A stretch of 45,135 bases of DNA from Dehalococcoidia bacterium. Its GTDB lineage: Bacteria > Chloroflexota > Dehalococcoidia > UBA2979. How positions within the stretch are numbered: position 1 is the first letter of the stretch; every line of letters starts with the position of its first letter. The stretch lies in contig WHSU01000027.1 in NCBI GenBank assembly GCA_009379925.1, positions 1 through 45,135 on the forward strand, read 5' to 3'. The notes beneath the pieces were generated by a model that was given only the letters and a program-made list of their open reading frames with translations, was not told where the DNA came from and made no database searches. Made by a program: the position numbers and the translations under genes. Below are positions 22,833 through 31,848 of this stretch, piece after piece.

Positions 22833-23551
22833 CGCGCGCCGTCCCCTCGGAGCAGAGCCGGCAACGTGCGGGCCAGGATCTCCAGGTCGAAGTGGGGCGA
22901 CACGCGCTCGACGTATTCGAGGTCGAGTTCGAGCATCTCGGTCATCGAGAGGCGGTTGCGTCCGCTCACCTGCCAGAGGCCGGTCATCCCGGGCGGCACG
23001 GCCAGGCGTCCGCGGTGACGCGGCGAGAAGAGCCCCACCTCCCACTCGAGCGACGGCCGCGGCCCTACGAGCGACATCTCGCCGCGCAGCACGTTGAGCA
23101 ACTGCGGCAACTCGTCCAGGCTCAACCGCCTCAGCAGGCGCCCGACCGGTGTGATGTTGGGGTCGTCCTGCAGCTTGAAGGCGCCGTCGCGGGTGCCGGC
23201 CTCGGCGGCCACGTCCAGCAACTCGCGCCTGTTCATCTCGCGCAGCGCCCGGTCGTCCGCGTCGACGACCATGGTGCGAAACTTGAGCATGGTGAAGGGC
23301 TGTGCTTGCTGGCCCACGCGCGTCTGCCGAAACAACACCGGTGGGCCGCTCGTCGCGCGGATCGCGACCGCGATGACCGCCCAGAGCGGGGCCACGCCGA
23401 GGAGCGCGAGCGACGCGAGCACGAGGTCGAGCGCGCGCTTGCCTCGGAGCGTCGTGTCAGACGGAGGGGTCGCCGCCAGCAGGACGGGCCGGACGGTGCC
23501 GGCGTCGGGGCCGATTGGTTCGGGGTATGCCACTGGGCTAGGCCTTGCCAT
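22829..23551 (-). CDS. Polyprenyl-phosphate sugar-1-phosphate transferase
   Basis: About 240 residues. This bacterial sugar transferase starts polysaccharide repeat units by moving sugar-1-P from a nucleotide sugar to undecaprenyl phosphate. Seen in order: KRALDLVLASLALLGVAPLW (membrane helix), VLFRQTRVGQQAQPFTMLKF with FRTMVVDAD, LLRRLSLDELPQLLNVLRGE with MSLVGPRPSLEWEV, and VPPGMTGLWQVSGRNRLSM with a late LDLEYVE. These are all hallmarks of the WcaJ/WbaP C-terminal catalytic domain, present here without the N-terminal CoA-binding-like domain. ATG 23551 overlaps the end of the flippase-polymerase gene by 14 bp, and its ribosome binding site is weak. Confidence 0.93.
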   Translation of the reverse strand: MARPSPVAYPEPIGPDAGTVRPVLLAATPPSDTTLRGKRALDLVLASLALLGVAPLWAVIAVAIRATSGPPVLFRQTRVGQQAQPFTMLKFRTMVVDADDRALREMNRRELLDVAAEAGTRDGAFKLQDDPNITPVGRLLRRLSLDELPQLLNVLRGEMSLVGPRPSLEWEVGLFSPRHRGRLAVPPGMTGLWQVSGRNRLSMTEMLELDLEYVERVSPHFDLEILARTLPALLRGDGAR

Positions 23552-26500
23552 TCGCAACGTGAGGGCGCACGCCGGACCGGTCCGAAGAGACCGCAATGGT
23601 GGCGGCGGGGACGCCGCGCGGCGACTCCGGCCGGACGGCGGGGCGTGGGGGAGGATGCTCGGGCGCACGGGCCGCCTCGCCCTCGGCAAGCGGGACGGTG
23701 GAGAGCGCCAGCAGCACGAACGTGAGGTCGCCCGCGCCTCGAAGGGTCAGGTGAGGGTCGAGGACAGTGAGTACCGCAATCGCGCAGAGCGCCGCCGCGG
23801 CGCCGGTTGCCGCCACACCCACCGCGTCGCGTCGACTCGTCGCCACCGCGAGGACCGAGCGGAGGCCCACCGCGAGGAACGCGACGAACGCGATCAGCAG
23901 CGGCAGCCCGCCGACCCAGAGCAGCCACAGGTAGCCGCTCTCCAGCCAGATCGTGTCACGCCACGTCTCCGGCGCCCGCACGACGGAGTCCGGCCCGATC
24001 CCAAGGAGCCAGCCGAAGTCAGCGAGGCCGGGCAGATAGAACGTGGTGAGGTTGTCCCACCGCACCATCCAGCTCTGTGGCCACCCGCCGCCCGCGAACT
24101 CCTCGACGCGGATCGAGAGCGCCGGCCAGAGCATGCCGATGGCAGCCATCGCGAGTAGCGGCCCGGCCGTCAGCAGCAACGTCATGCGGTTGGTCAGCCA
24201 TGCCACGACCAGCACGACCATGCCGAGCGCGATCGCGCCCGAGAACTGAGCACTCCCCAGCGTCCCGATCGCGAGGATGGCGGCCACCCCTGCCGTGAAC
24301 ACCCGTAGACGCCCTCGGGCGACCGCCGTCAGCGCCAGCGCGAGCGCGAGGCTGAACGCCAGGTAGTCGCCGGTGGCGATGGGCGATGCGAGCGTCGTGG
24401 ACCCCCGACCGTCCGAGAGACTCCCCGCGTCACCCAGGGGCGCCCAGTACACCTCGAGCAGTTCCCGGACGCCGAGGATACCCAGTGACTGCGCCGCGGC
24501 GATTCCCGCGACGGCCACCGCCCCGAGCACGCACAGCCAGAGGGCCATCCGCACCTGCTCGACGGTGGTGATGCTGAGGCGCATGAGCACGTAGAGTGCG
24601 TAGTACTTCCACAGCGGCACAGTCGCCATCACGTCGGAGAAACCGAGCGGCGCACCACGCAGGCCCATCCAGAGCAGGGGGACCACCGAGGCGAAGAACG
24701 CCATCACCAGCATCACCCTGTCGAGCGGCAACAGGGCGAAGCGCGGCCGGTATCCGGCGGTCATCATCAGATAGATGCGTGCGGCCAGGGCCGCCATCAG
24801 GAACAACTGAACCAGCTCGTTCGGGCGCAGCAGCGGGACCACCGAACCGCGGTCGATCCCGGCGAGAAACGGCATTGAGGCGATGAACGCGAACCCAGCC
24901 GTCTGAGGCCAGCGGACGGTCGCGACGAAGACGGCCGCCGCCGCGCCCGCCGCTACGACCAGCGGACCTCCGTACACGGCGGCCGCGGCCAGCGTGCTCG
25001 CGGCGCACATGCCGAGGAGGACCACGGTCCCCTCGAACGGCACGCGACGCGAACGAGGTGCCCGGGGTGCGGAGCGCGCCCGCATGATGGACGACGGCAC
25101 CAGCGGGGTGACCTCCGGCGCCTGCCGCCACCAGAGCCCGCCGAGGTAGAGCACGAGCCCTGTCGCCGCCCCCGCCACGGCGGCCATCGACCACCCGAGG
25201 CGGGTACCGGCCATGGCGGTGCTCACGAGGTGCGCGCCTCCCCCTGCACAGGCGAGGGCGACGACGGCAAGGCCGAGGTCGCGCGCCACCCAGTGCTTCA
25301 GACGCCCATCCGATCCGTACCGCGAGCGGACGCGACGGTCGAGCACGAAGGCGCTGACGACATCGGCCACGGAGATCGAGAGGCCGAGCACCAGCAGGCG
25401 GGACGCACCGTCGAAGGCGAGCGCGCCGAGCGCGATCCCCGGCAGCGCCAGCGCCACGCGGAGTGCGGTCGCCCGCAGGGGCCAGCGCGCGTCGCGGGCG
25501 GCGTACGATGCCTGTCGCGCGATCTCGAACGCCGACTCGCCGAGCACGATCAGGCTCAGCCCCGCAATCGCCGCGACCAGCAGAGACACACCCTCCGGAT
25601 TCGCCATGTTGCCGGCCGCCGACAGGTGGCCCAGGGCCGGCGCCAGGACGGCCAGGCCACCCGCTGCGGGGATCGTCAGGGCGAGGGTCAGCCCGAGCGC
25701 CCGGTCATACTCATGGCCCAGCACTTCGCGCGTCGCTCCCGATAGCCGGGCTAGCCTCGGCAGCAGCGCCACGCTGACGGGCCGGGCGATGATCGCTACA
25801 GGTAGGGACGCGAACAGGTAGCCCGCCTGGAACGCGATCACGCCACCGGGCAGCAGTCCGGCGACCACGATCACCGCCAGCAGCCGCGCCGCGATCAGCG
25901 CCGTCGAGCCCATCGATGGCAGGGCGAGCCGCGCGATCTCCCGGAGCTCCTCGGTTGGACGGCCCAGCCGAGGCAGCAGGATGACCCCCGCGCGCCATGC
26001 GCCGAACCACTGCGCGGCTGCGTGGGCGGCCACCGAGAGGGTGGTGCCGCCGCCCAGCATCACGAGCTGCCAGCCTGAGACGTCGGTCACGGACCCGGCC
26101 GTACCGTACACATACGACATCGCGAGGAGGGTCAGGATGATGCCGGCGTTCTCCAGCACCGGCGCGCCCGCCGCCAGCGCGAAGCGGCCGCGTGCCTGTT
26201 GGACTGCCGCACCAACACCGGCGAGGCCATAGAGGAGCACCTGGGGCGCCAGCAGGAGGAGCAGGACACCGGCGACGGACCGCGCCGCGCCCTGCTCCGC
26301 TTCCGCCACACCCAGCGTCAGGAGTCGGGTGAGCCAGGGGCCGGCGGCGACCGCCACGAGCCCGATGACGCTCAGCGCGAGCAGCGTGTAGCCCAGGAAC
26401 TGCCCCGCGAGACGCGAAGCCCGCGCGCCGTCACCCGCGTCGAGCGGCCGCACAAGCGAGGGCACCAGCATGCTGGCGATCAGGCTGCCGGCCATGAGGT

Positions 26501-26711
26501 CGTACATCAGGTTGGGCAGCAGGTTGGTGCTCTGGAAGATGTTGCCGAAGAACGTCGGCCCGAAGACCGCCGCCGCGACCACGACCCGGACCAGCCCGGT
26601 CCCGCGGCTGACCACCGTCCAACCTGCCGCCACCGTCGAGTCGCGGGCGACCGTCGAGGGGCCCGGCTCCACTGCCGGAATGTGTCGCCCGATGACGTCA
26701 GTCGCCGCCAC
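23538..26711 (-). CDS. MurJ-like flippase fused to Wzy/WaaL-like polymerase
   Basis: 1057 residues in one unbroken frame. Residues about 20-530 are a MurJ/MviN-type lipid-linked oligosaccharide flippase of the MOP superfamily. Support is the opening GWTVVSRGTGLVRVVVAAAV, IFQSTNLLPNLMYDLMAGSL and ASMLVPSLV, then APQVLLYGLAGVGAAVQQ and ALPSMGSTALIAARLL. A charged linker (residues 531-560, RARSAPRAPRSRRVP) leads to a second polytopic domain, about 560-1000. It has PNELVQLFLMAALAARIYLM, DGRGSTTLASPIATGDYLAF and a large loop before a C-terminal helix pair, the pattern of O-antigen polymerase/ligase (Wzy_C/WaaL). Flipping and polymerising would thus be in one chain. GTG 26711 overlaps the upstream gene by 14 bp. 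No frame break was seen, so a natural fusion is the simplest reading. Confidence 0.85.
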   Translation of the reverse strand: MAATDVIGRHIPAVEPGPSTVARDSTVAAGWTVVSRGTGLVRVVVAAAVFGPTFFGNIFQSTNLLPNLMYDLMAGSLIASMLVPSLVRPLDAGDGARASRLAGQFLGYTLLALSVIGLVAVAAGPWLTRLLTLGVAEAEQGAARSVAGVLLLLLAPQVLLYGLAGVGAAVQQARGRFALAAGAPVLENAGIILTLLAMSYVYGTAGSVTDVSGWQLVMLGGGTTLSVAAHAAAQWFGAWRAGVILLPRLGRPTEELREIARLALPSMGSTALIAARLLAVIVVAGLLPGGVIAFQAGYLFASLPVAIIARPVSVALLPRLARLSGATREVLGHEYDRALGLTLALTIPAAGGLAVLAPALGHLSAAGNMANPEGVSLLVAAIAGLSLIVLGESAFEIARQASYAARDARWPLRATALRVALALPGIALGALAFDGASRLLVLGLSISVADVVSAFVLDRRVRSRYGSDGRLKHWVARDLGLAVVALACAGGGAHLVSTAMAGTRLGWSMAAVAGAATGLVLYLGGLWWRQAPEVTPLVPSSIMRARSAPRAPRSRRVPFEGTVVLLGMCAASTLAAAAVYGGPLVVAAGAAAAVFVATVRWPQTAGFAFIASMPFLAGIDRGSVVPLLRPNELVQLFLMAALAARIYLMMTAGYRPRFALLPLDRVMLVMAFFASVVPLLWMGLRGAPLGFSDVMATVPLWKYYALYVLMRLSITTVEQVRMALWLCVLGAVAVAGIAAAQSLGILGVRELLEVYWAPLGDAGSLSDGRGSTTLASPIATGDYLAFSLALALALTAVARGRLRVFTAGVAAILAIGTLGSAQFSGAIALGMVVLVVAWLTNRMTLLLTAGPLLAMAAIGMLWPALSIRVEEFAGGGWPQSWMVRWDNLTTFYLPGLADFGWLLGIGPDSVVRAPETWRDTIWLESGYLWLLWVGGLPLLIAFVAFLAVGLRSVLAVATSRRDAVGVAATGAAAALCAIAVLTVLDPHLTLRGAGDLTFVLLALSTVPLAEGEAARAPEHPPPRPAVRPESPRGVPAATIAVSSDRSGVRPHVANGKA

Positions 26712-27858
26712 GCGGGACCGCCGACCTTCTCACCAGCAGCACCGCCAGCACGGCTGCCGCCACCGTTGCGCCCAGTGCGGCCGCGAGTGCGGCGTCACGA
26801 AGCGGTCGAGGGCTGACCCGCTTATCGAGCAGGTACGTGTCCGAGATCACCGAGGGCCGCGGTGTCAACGCTTGCTCGACGTCCAGAGCTGTGACCTGGC
26901 CCCGGATCTCGCCGATCCGGGAGAAGAGGCTGCTCGACTCCGCGAGCAGACGCGCCTCCTCAGCGGACAGCGAGGTGAGCAGGACGGAAGGCTCGTCCGT
27001 GGGCGGGAGGCTCCTCCGTGCCTCGTCGATGGTGGCGAGCTGGCGCCCGACTTCGGCGCGCCGGTCCTCGAGCGCCCCCAGCTCGTCCGCCAGCACGGCT
27101 TCGGCCACCGCGACGCCGTCCTCCTCGACCTGCGAGAGGTACTCGGCCGCAATGTCCGCCGCTAGGGCCTGGGCGAGTTCAGGATCTCGATGGTGGGCCT
27201 CCAGGCGGATGACTTCGCTCGCGCCGACCACCGACACTTCCGTCGCGCCTCGCAAGACCTCGGGAGACAGCCCGTGCCGCTCCGCGACCGGCCCGAGCAC
27301 GGCGCGGCTCCGAATGGCCTCGAGTTGCGTGGCGAGCCGGCGGTCCTCGCGCAGGAAGCCGGTGGCGCGGTCCGCCTCCAGCGGGAAGAGGATCTCCGTG
27401 CGGGCGCCGAACACATCGTCTCGCTGGTCGGAGAGTACGTATCCGACCGCGGCTGCCTGGACGACGATCAGGAGCGCATAGGCGGCGAACTTCACAGCTA
27501 TCCGTGTGTCGATGTGGAAGCCGGCACCGGTCGGCGGTCGGACCGCGATCGCGCTCACGACGGGTGCCACCTCGGCATCCGCCGGCGGCGGCTCGGCCAC
27601 GGCGGGACGCACGGGCGGGCTCGCCACCGCCCCCGGTGGGCCCGCGTCGCCGGTCTCCGGCGGCGGCGCGCTCGGGTCCAGCGAAGCGCTCGATGTGCTC
27701 GGGGCTGCGCCTTCATCCGGCACTCGCTGATCGGCGAGCCACGCGGCCAGCTTGCTCGGGGGGCGCGCGGCGCTGCCGTCCGGCGCGGCGGATGTGCCGT
27801 TCTTCGTCGGCCGCGCGGTCGTCCCACCGCCCCGGGAGAATGGCCAACTAGGACGCAC
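26698..27858 (-). CDS. Wzz-like polysaccharide chain-length regulator
   Basis: 386 residues. A cytoplasmic Pro/Ala-rich N-terminus of about 120 residues precedes TM1 (IAVKFAAYALLIVVQAAAVGYVL). An extracytoplasmic region follows with EILFPLEADRATGFLREDRR and a long helical stretch (VEEDGVAVAEAVLADELGALEDRRAEVGRQLATIDEA, coiled-coil-like). TM2 is close to the C-terminus (ALAAALGATVAAAVLAVLLV). The TM-coiled-coil-TM layout and PRPLRDAALAAALG before TM2 match Wzz/polysaccharide co-polymerases. There is no fused kinase domain. GTG 27858 has AGGTGG upstream and overlaps the aminotransferase stop by 11 bp. It probably controls the length of the polymer made by the adjacent fusion protein. The extended N-terminus is unusual. 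Confidence 0.82.
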   Translation of the reverse strand: MRPSWPFSRGGGTTARPTKNGTSAAPDGSAARPPSKLAAWLADQRVPDEGAAPSTSSASLDPSAPPPETGDAGPPGAVASPPVRPAVAEPPPADAEVAPVVSAIAVRPPTGAGFHIDTRIAVKFAAYALLIVVQAAAVGYVLSDQRDDVFGARTEILFPLEADRATGFLREDRRLATQLEAIRSRAVLGPVAERHGLSPEVLRGATEVSVVGASEVIRLEAHHRDPELAQALAADIAAEYLSQVEEDGVAVAEAVLADELGALEDRRAEVGRQLATIDEARRSLPPTDEPSVLLTSLSAEEARLLAESSSLFSRIGEIRGQVTALDVEQALTPRPSVISDTYLLDKRVSPRPLRDAALAAALGATVAAAVLAVLLVRRSAVPRGGD

Positions 27859-28972
27859 GGCCCACCTGTCCTTCTACCGCCTCGCGGAGCGCGCTACACA
27901 CTTCCATGACCTGTTCCGCCGAGATGTGGGGAGACATCGGCAACGACAGCACCTCCGAGGCGGCCCGCTCCGCCACCGGAAGCGGCCCCTCCGCGAAGGC
28001 GCGGTAGGGCTCGTGTTGATGGCAGGGCACCGGGTAGTGGACGCCGGTCTCCACGCCTCGGTCGGCGAGCGCGGTACGGACGGCGTCGCGCCGAGGCACG
28101 CGTACGACCTGGAGGTGATGTGAACTCTCCGCCTCGGGCGCGTTCGCCACCGGCCGGGCGTCCTTCACGCCGGCGAGCACCCGGCCATACTGCAGGGACG
28201 CGCGGCGGCGGGCCGCGTTCCACCCGCCGAGCCGCGCCAGCTTCACGCTGAGCACAGCCGCTTGCAGCGCGTCCAGCCGGCTGTTCCGGCCCACGACCCC
28301 GTGGTGATAGCGCGAAGCGCCCGTGACGCCATGCGTCGAGAGGGCGCGCACCCTCGATGCCACGGCGGCATCATCAGTCACGACGGCGCCGCCATCGCCG
28401 AAGGCACCCAGGTTCTTGCCCGGGTAGAAGCTGAAGGCGGCGATGTCGCCCAGCGCGCCCGCGCGCACACCATGCCACCGCGCGCCGTGCGCCTGCGCCG
28501 CGTCCTCCACGACCAGGAGACCTCGCGGCTCCGTGAACGCGAGAATCTCGTCCATGCCCGCGGGCTGCCCGTAGAGGTGCACGACAATGACCGCCGCGGT
28601 CCGGGAGGTAACCGCCGCTCGGATGTGGTCCGCCGTGACCAGCAACGTCCGGTCGTCGATATCGACGAGCACCGGCCGCGCGCCACACGCGATCACGGCC
28701 TCGACCGTCGCGATGAACGTGTTGGCGGGGACGATCACCTCGTCGCCCGGCCCGACGCCACTGGCCGCGAGCGCCAGTTCGATGGCGTCCGTGCCGTTCG
28801 CGACGCCGATGCAGTAGCGGCGGCCACAGTACGCGGCCCACTCCCCCTCGAACCGATCGAGGACGCTGCCGCCGATGTAGGCGTTCGTCGACGTGACAGC
28901 ACGCCAGGCGCAGTCGAGCTCTGCCTGTATCTCCGCGTGCATGGCCTTGAGGTCGAGAAATGGGACGGACAC
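27848..28972 (-). CDS. DegT/DnrJ/EryC1/StrS aminotransferase
   Basis: 374-residue PLP-dependent aminotransferase that makes amino sugars on nucleotide-linked keto-sugars. Family signs: SVPFLDLKAMHAEIQAEL at the N-terminus, YCIGVANGTDAIELALAASG with GDEVIVPANTFIATVEAV, and VEDAAQAHGARW. The PLP-binding lysine is in SFYPGKNLGAFGDGG, and VGRNSRLDALQAAVL follows. GTG 28972 puts the start at the usual place and AGGAG lies 13 nt upstream. An earlier ATG/GTG at 29023-29026 would add 17-18 residues. It follows the oxidoreductase gene closely; together they fit the late steps of an amino-sugar pathway for the polysaccharide. Confidence 0.94.
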   Translation of the reverse strand: MSVPFLDLKAMHAEIQAELDCAWRAVTSTNAYIGGSVLDRFEGEWAAYCGRRYCIGVANGTDAIELALAASGVGPGDEVIVPANTFIATVEAVIACGARPVLVDIDDRTLLVTADHIRAAVTSRTAAVIVVHLYGQPAGMDEILAFTEPRGLLVVEDAAQAHGARWHGVRAGALGDIAAFSFYPGKNLGAFGDGGAVVTDDAAVASRVRALSTHGVTGASRYHHGVVGRNSRLDALQAAVLSVKLARLGGWNAARRRASLQYGRVLAGVKDARPVANAPEAESSHHLQVVRVPRRDAVRTALADRGVETGVHYPVPCHQHEPYRAFAEGPLPVAERAASEVLSLPMSPHISAEQVMEVCSALREAVEGQVGRAS

Positions 28973-29035
28973 GTTGTTGGGGCCACTCCTGCCTGCGGCC
29001 GGTCTGCTGGTCCTCTGCTTCATCACGGCCTGCGG

Positions 29036-30076
29036 CTACCCGACGGGGAGCGCGGGCGGCGTCGCGGCCGCCTCGTCGAGGAGCGGCACGGGCCCGCCGG
29101 TCTCAAGCGCGAGGTTCGCCGCGTCGATGACCCGGACGACCTCGTAGCCCGAACGTGCGGGTGTGTTGCACAGGTCGCCGTCGCGGACGCAGGCCAGGAA
29201 GTGCCGGTCCTCCACCAGAAGCGGCTCTTCCATCGAGAGGTACGGAGACACGATGTCGCCGTGCCGGTAGGTCATCGGGAAGTGCTGCTGGTCGCCGGCC
29301 TCGGCTTCCACGCCCTTGTCGTAGACGCGGATTCGCTCGTCGGCGGAGGTGTCGTCGTAGACGGCCATCCGTGCCGAGCCGGCGACGGTTATGCGACGCA
29401 CCTTCGCCGGGTCCAGCCAGCTCACGTGGATGTACGCCGTGACGCCGATGCTCTCGTAGTCCAGGCGCATGTGCGCCACGTCCACCATGTCTCGCGAGGC
29501 GTGGGCCGTCCCCCAGGCGGACACCTGCGTCGGCGTCGTCCCGAGCAGATAGTTGGCGATCGAGACGTCGTGCGGGGCCAGGTCCCAGAGGACGTTCACG
29601 TCCGACTGGTAGAGGCCGAGGCTCAGCCGGGAACTGTCGATGTAAAAGATGCGGCCGAGGTCACCCCGGTCGATCATCTCGCGCAGGCGCCAGACAGCGC
29701 CGTTGTACTCGAAGGTGTGACCGACCATGAGCACCACGCCACAGCGTTCGGCGAGGTCCACCAGCTCAGCCGCCTCGGCGGTGCTGGTCGCCATCGGCTT
29801 TTCGACCAGCACGTGGACGCCTGCGAGCAGTGCCTGCTTGATGAGCGGTGCATGGGAGCGCGGAGGTGTCGCGATGACGACTGCGTCCACGCAGTGAAGC
29901 GCCTCGTCGAGGTTGCTGAACGTCGTAGCCGCGGGAAAGGTCATGGCGGCGGAGAGCCGCCGATCCTCATCGCTGTCCACAATCGCCACGTTGACGTCAG
30001 GGAGGCCGCCCATGACGCGGGCGTGCTTCGAACCCCAGTACCCGAACCCGACCACGCCGATGCGCATCGCTGTCAC
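29036..30076 (-). CDS. Gfo/Idh/MocA family oxidoreductase
   Basis: 346-residue NAD(P)-dependent sugar dehydrogenase. The Rossmann start MRIGVVGFGYWGSKHARVMG carries the GxGxxG nucleotide site, followed by VVIATPPRSHAPLIKQALLA and GVHVLVEKPMA with the conserved EKP lysine. VLWDLAPHDVSIANYLLG contains the HD motif of the active site. GTG 30076 is the longest start; ATG 30067 is equally possible. It probably oxidises a UDP-sugar to the keto form used by the next gene product, the aminotransferase, as in WlbA/WbpB-type pathways. It opens a tight cluster after a 176-bp gap from the glycosyltransferase; the gap is relatively AT-rich and may hold a promoter. Confidence 0.93.
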   Translation of the reverse strand: MTAMRIGVVGFGYWGSKHARVMGGLPDVNVAIVDSDEDRRLSAAMTFPAATTFSNLDEALHCVDAVVIATPPRSHAPLIKQALLAGVHVLVEKPMATSTAEAAELVDLAERCGVVLMVGHTFEYNGAVWRLREMIDRGDLGRIFYIDSSRLSLGLYQSDVNVLWDLAPHDVSIANYLLGTTPTQVSAWGTAHASRDMVDVAHMRLDYESIGVTAYIHVSWLDPAKVRRITVAGSARMAVYDDTSADERIRVYDKGVEAEAGDQQHFPMTYRHGDIVSPYLSMEEPLLVEDRHFLACVRDGDLCNTPARSGYEVVRVIDAANLALETGGPVPLLDEAAATPPALPVG

Positions 30077-30252
30077 CCCGCCCTAAGCGCCTCGCCCGCA
30101 CGAGTTGCTCCGAAGAAATCTCCTTTCGTCCGACGCTCAGGGCCCAGGCGCGCGAGCATAGATGCGGCGCGGGGCGTGCATGAGCCACTTACATGTGATT
30201 TTCGACCCTAGTCCTGATGTCAACGGTTTTCCACATCGGATGACGGCCGAAG

Positions 30253-31653
30253 TCAGCATTGTTGGAAAGTGCGTGGATGCCGCGTGGATACTTTGTGACT
30301 GGACATCGAGAGCCGACGAGCCGTGGCAGCCGATGCTCGCGGGAGAGGGGCGGGTTGCGACCCGGCGGGCATCTGTGACGCAGCGACGGGCTTCGAGGAC
30401 AGCGCGGAGGAGAGAGGTCTACGGGCGGACGGGCTGCCCCAGCAACCTCGGCAGACGCCCAGGTACGTCTCGCGTTCCTCGGTCCAGGCGTGACCGCGGT
30501 AGAGCGCGTACGCTGCCGCCGCACGCGCCTGCATCTCGTCCCGGTGAGTCAGGGCATGCCGCAACTGCCGCGCCAGGTCCCCCTCGTCGTCCGGCGTGAA
30601 GTACAGCAGGGTGTCGTCCGGGAAGGACGCGGCGACCGAGTCCAGCCGGGACGCGACCACGGGCCGATGCAGGGCGATGTACTCGTACATCTTGTTGGTG
30701 TGGACCAGCACCGAGTACGGGTTCTTGCGGACGGGGACCACGGCGACATCCGCCAACAGGATCTCCACGATCATCTCGTCGAAGGGGACGAAACCGAGGT
30801 AGTCGACGCGCTCCTCGACGCCCAGGTCGCTGGCGAGCCGCAGCACCTCTCCGGCGTAGTCGCCCGCGCCCAGCAACCGGAACCGCAGTCCGGGGAACTC
30901 CGCCCGCAACTGAGCGAGGGCGCGCACGACCAGGTCGGGACCGTACCGCTCTTCGATGGCCCCGTGTGTGAGGATACGGAGCGTCCCGTCCGCGGCCTCG
31001 GAGCGCTTCCGCTCGACGGCTCGGCGTCGGATCTCCTCGTAGGCGCCGAGGCGGAAGACCTGGTCGTCCGGGACATTGAGGATCACACGGAACTTGTGCA
31101 TGTCGGCGCCGCGCCGTGAAAAATTGTCACGCATCTCGTCCGTGACGGTCAGCGCACGGTCGGCGAAGCGCAGGGCCCACCTCTCCGCACCACGGATGGC
31201 CCACAACAGCGGGCGCTTATACCAGCCAGCGAAGAGCGTGCCGAACAGTTCGGGTACGGGCTCATGCATATGCAACACCACCCGCGCCCCCATCAGGCGG
31301 GGTATCGCCGTCACGAAGACGAGGTAGTCTGGCATGGTGTTGACCTGGATGACCCGAAAGCGCGCCGCCAGGTGCAGGCGAAGCAATTTGACCGACGCCA
31401 GCGCGAAGAACGCGTTGTACTCCACTAGGTAGCGCCCGATGTGCCCGCGTCGATGACGCACGGGCAGACGATGTACCGTCACGCCGTCCACCGACTCCTG
31501 CGGCGGTTCGCCCTGTCCACGTAGGCAGATCACGGTGACATCGAAGCCCTCGTCGCGGAGCGCCTCGGCCTCCCGTTTCACGTTCAACTCGGAGGGGTAG
31601 TAGCTGTGACGGACGATGCACGCCCGGCCGGCGGGCTGCCGAACGCCATCCAT
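30253..31653 (-). CDS. GT4 family glycosyltransferase
   Basis: 466 residues. GT-B glycosyltransferase that adds a sugar to the growing lipid-linked repeat unit. Visible are ACIVRHSYYPSELNVKREAE near the start (donor-side N-lobe), ARVVLHMHEPVPELFGTLFA, GTLRILTHGAIEERYGPDLV and FRLLGAGDYAGEVLRLASDL. The family ExxxxxxxP block NKMYEYIALHRPVVASRLDS is also present. ATG 31653 has GGGAGGGC about 8 nt upstream. After TEERETYLGVCR (near 30460) the last 60 residues are Ser/Pro/Ala-rich and unlike the family. A +1 or -1 shift there would read LLGQPVRP and stop at once, so a frameshift near the 3' end is possible. It is the first gene of the exopolysaccharide cluster and is divergent from its likely regulator. 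Confidence 0.9.
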   Translation of the reverse strand: MDGVRQPAGRACIVRHSYYPSELNVKREAEALRDEGFDVTVICLRGQGEPPQESVDGVTVHRLPVRHRRGHIGRYLVEYNAFFALASVKLLRLHLAARFRVIQVNTMPDYLVFVTAIPRLMGARVVLHMHEPVPELFGTLFAGWYKRPLLWAIRGAERWALRFADRALTVTDEMRDNFSRRGADMHKFRVILNVPDDQVFRLGAYEEIRRRAVERKRSEAADGTLRILTHGAIEERYGPDLVVRALAQLRAEFPGLRFRLLGAGDYAGEVLRLASDLGVEERVDYLGFVPFDEMIVEILLADVAVVPVRKNPYSVLVHTNKMYEYIALHRPVVASRLDSVAASFPDDTLLYFTPDDEGDLARQLRHALTHRDEMQARAAAAYALYRGHAWTEERETYLGVCRGCWGSPSARRPLSSALSSKPVAASQMPAGSQPAPLPRASAATARRLSMSSHKVSTRHPRTFQQC

Positions 31654-31848
31654 GATGCCCGCCCTCCCAGAGACTCCCGACTGTCCCTTCGGAAGTCCGT
31701 GTCCTCGCCGAGTAGCCGGAACGCGGGTGCTGAGAAGGATACGGGCGAGGAGCAAGCGGTCTGCTGACGTACTGTCATCTTGTAGGCACGCCGACGTGTG
31801 TTCATGCTGAGAGGTACTCACACCGGACCACCGCGCACCCGGTAGCAA
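31654..31848. promoter_or_regulatory. Divergent region between polysaccharide operon and winged-helix regulator
   Basis: These 195 bp lie between the starts of the glycosyltransferase gene (minus) and the regulator gene (plus). The middle part (about 31740-31830) is less GC-rich than its surroundings and carries repeated ACGT steps. No unambiguous -35/-10 pair, operator or terminator can be assigned by eye. It is the expected control region for the surface-polysaccharide genes. Confidence 0.35.

Noticed and set aside
28262..30211. Long plus-strand open frame of about 650 codons opposite the aminotransferase and oxidoreductase genes
   Set aside because: It is rich in His/Arg/Asp and low in normal hydrophobic pattern, matches no family, and lies exactly antisense to two well-recognised genes. 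It is a GC-rich shadow.
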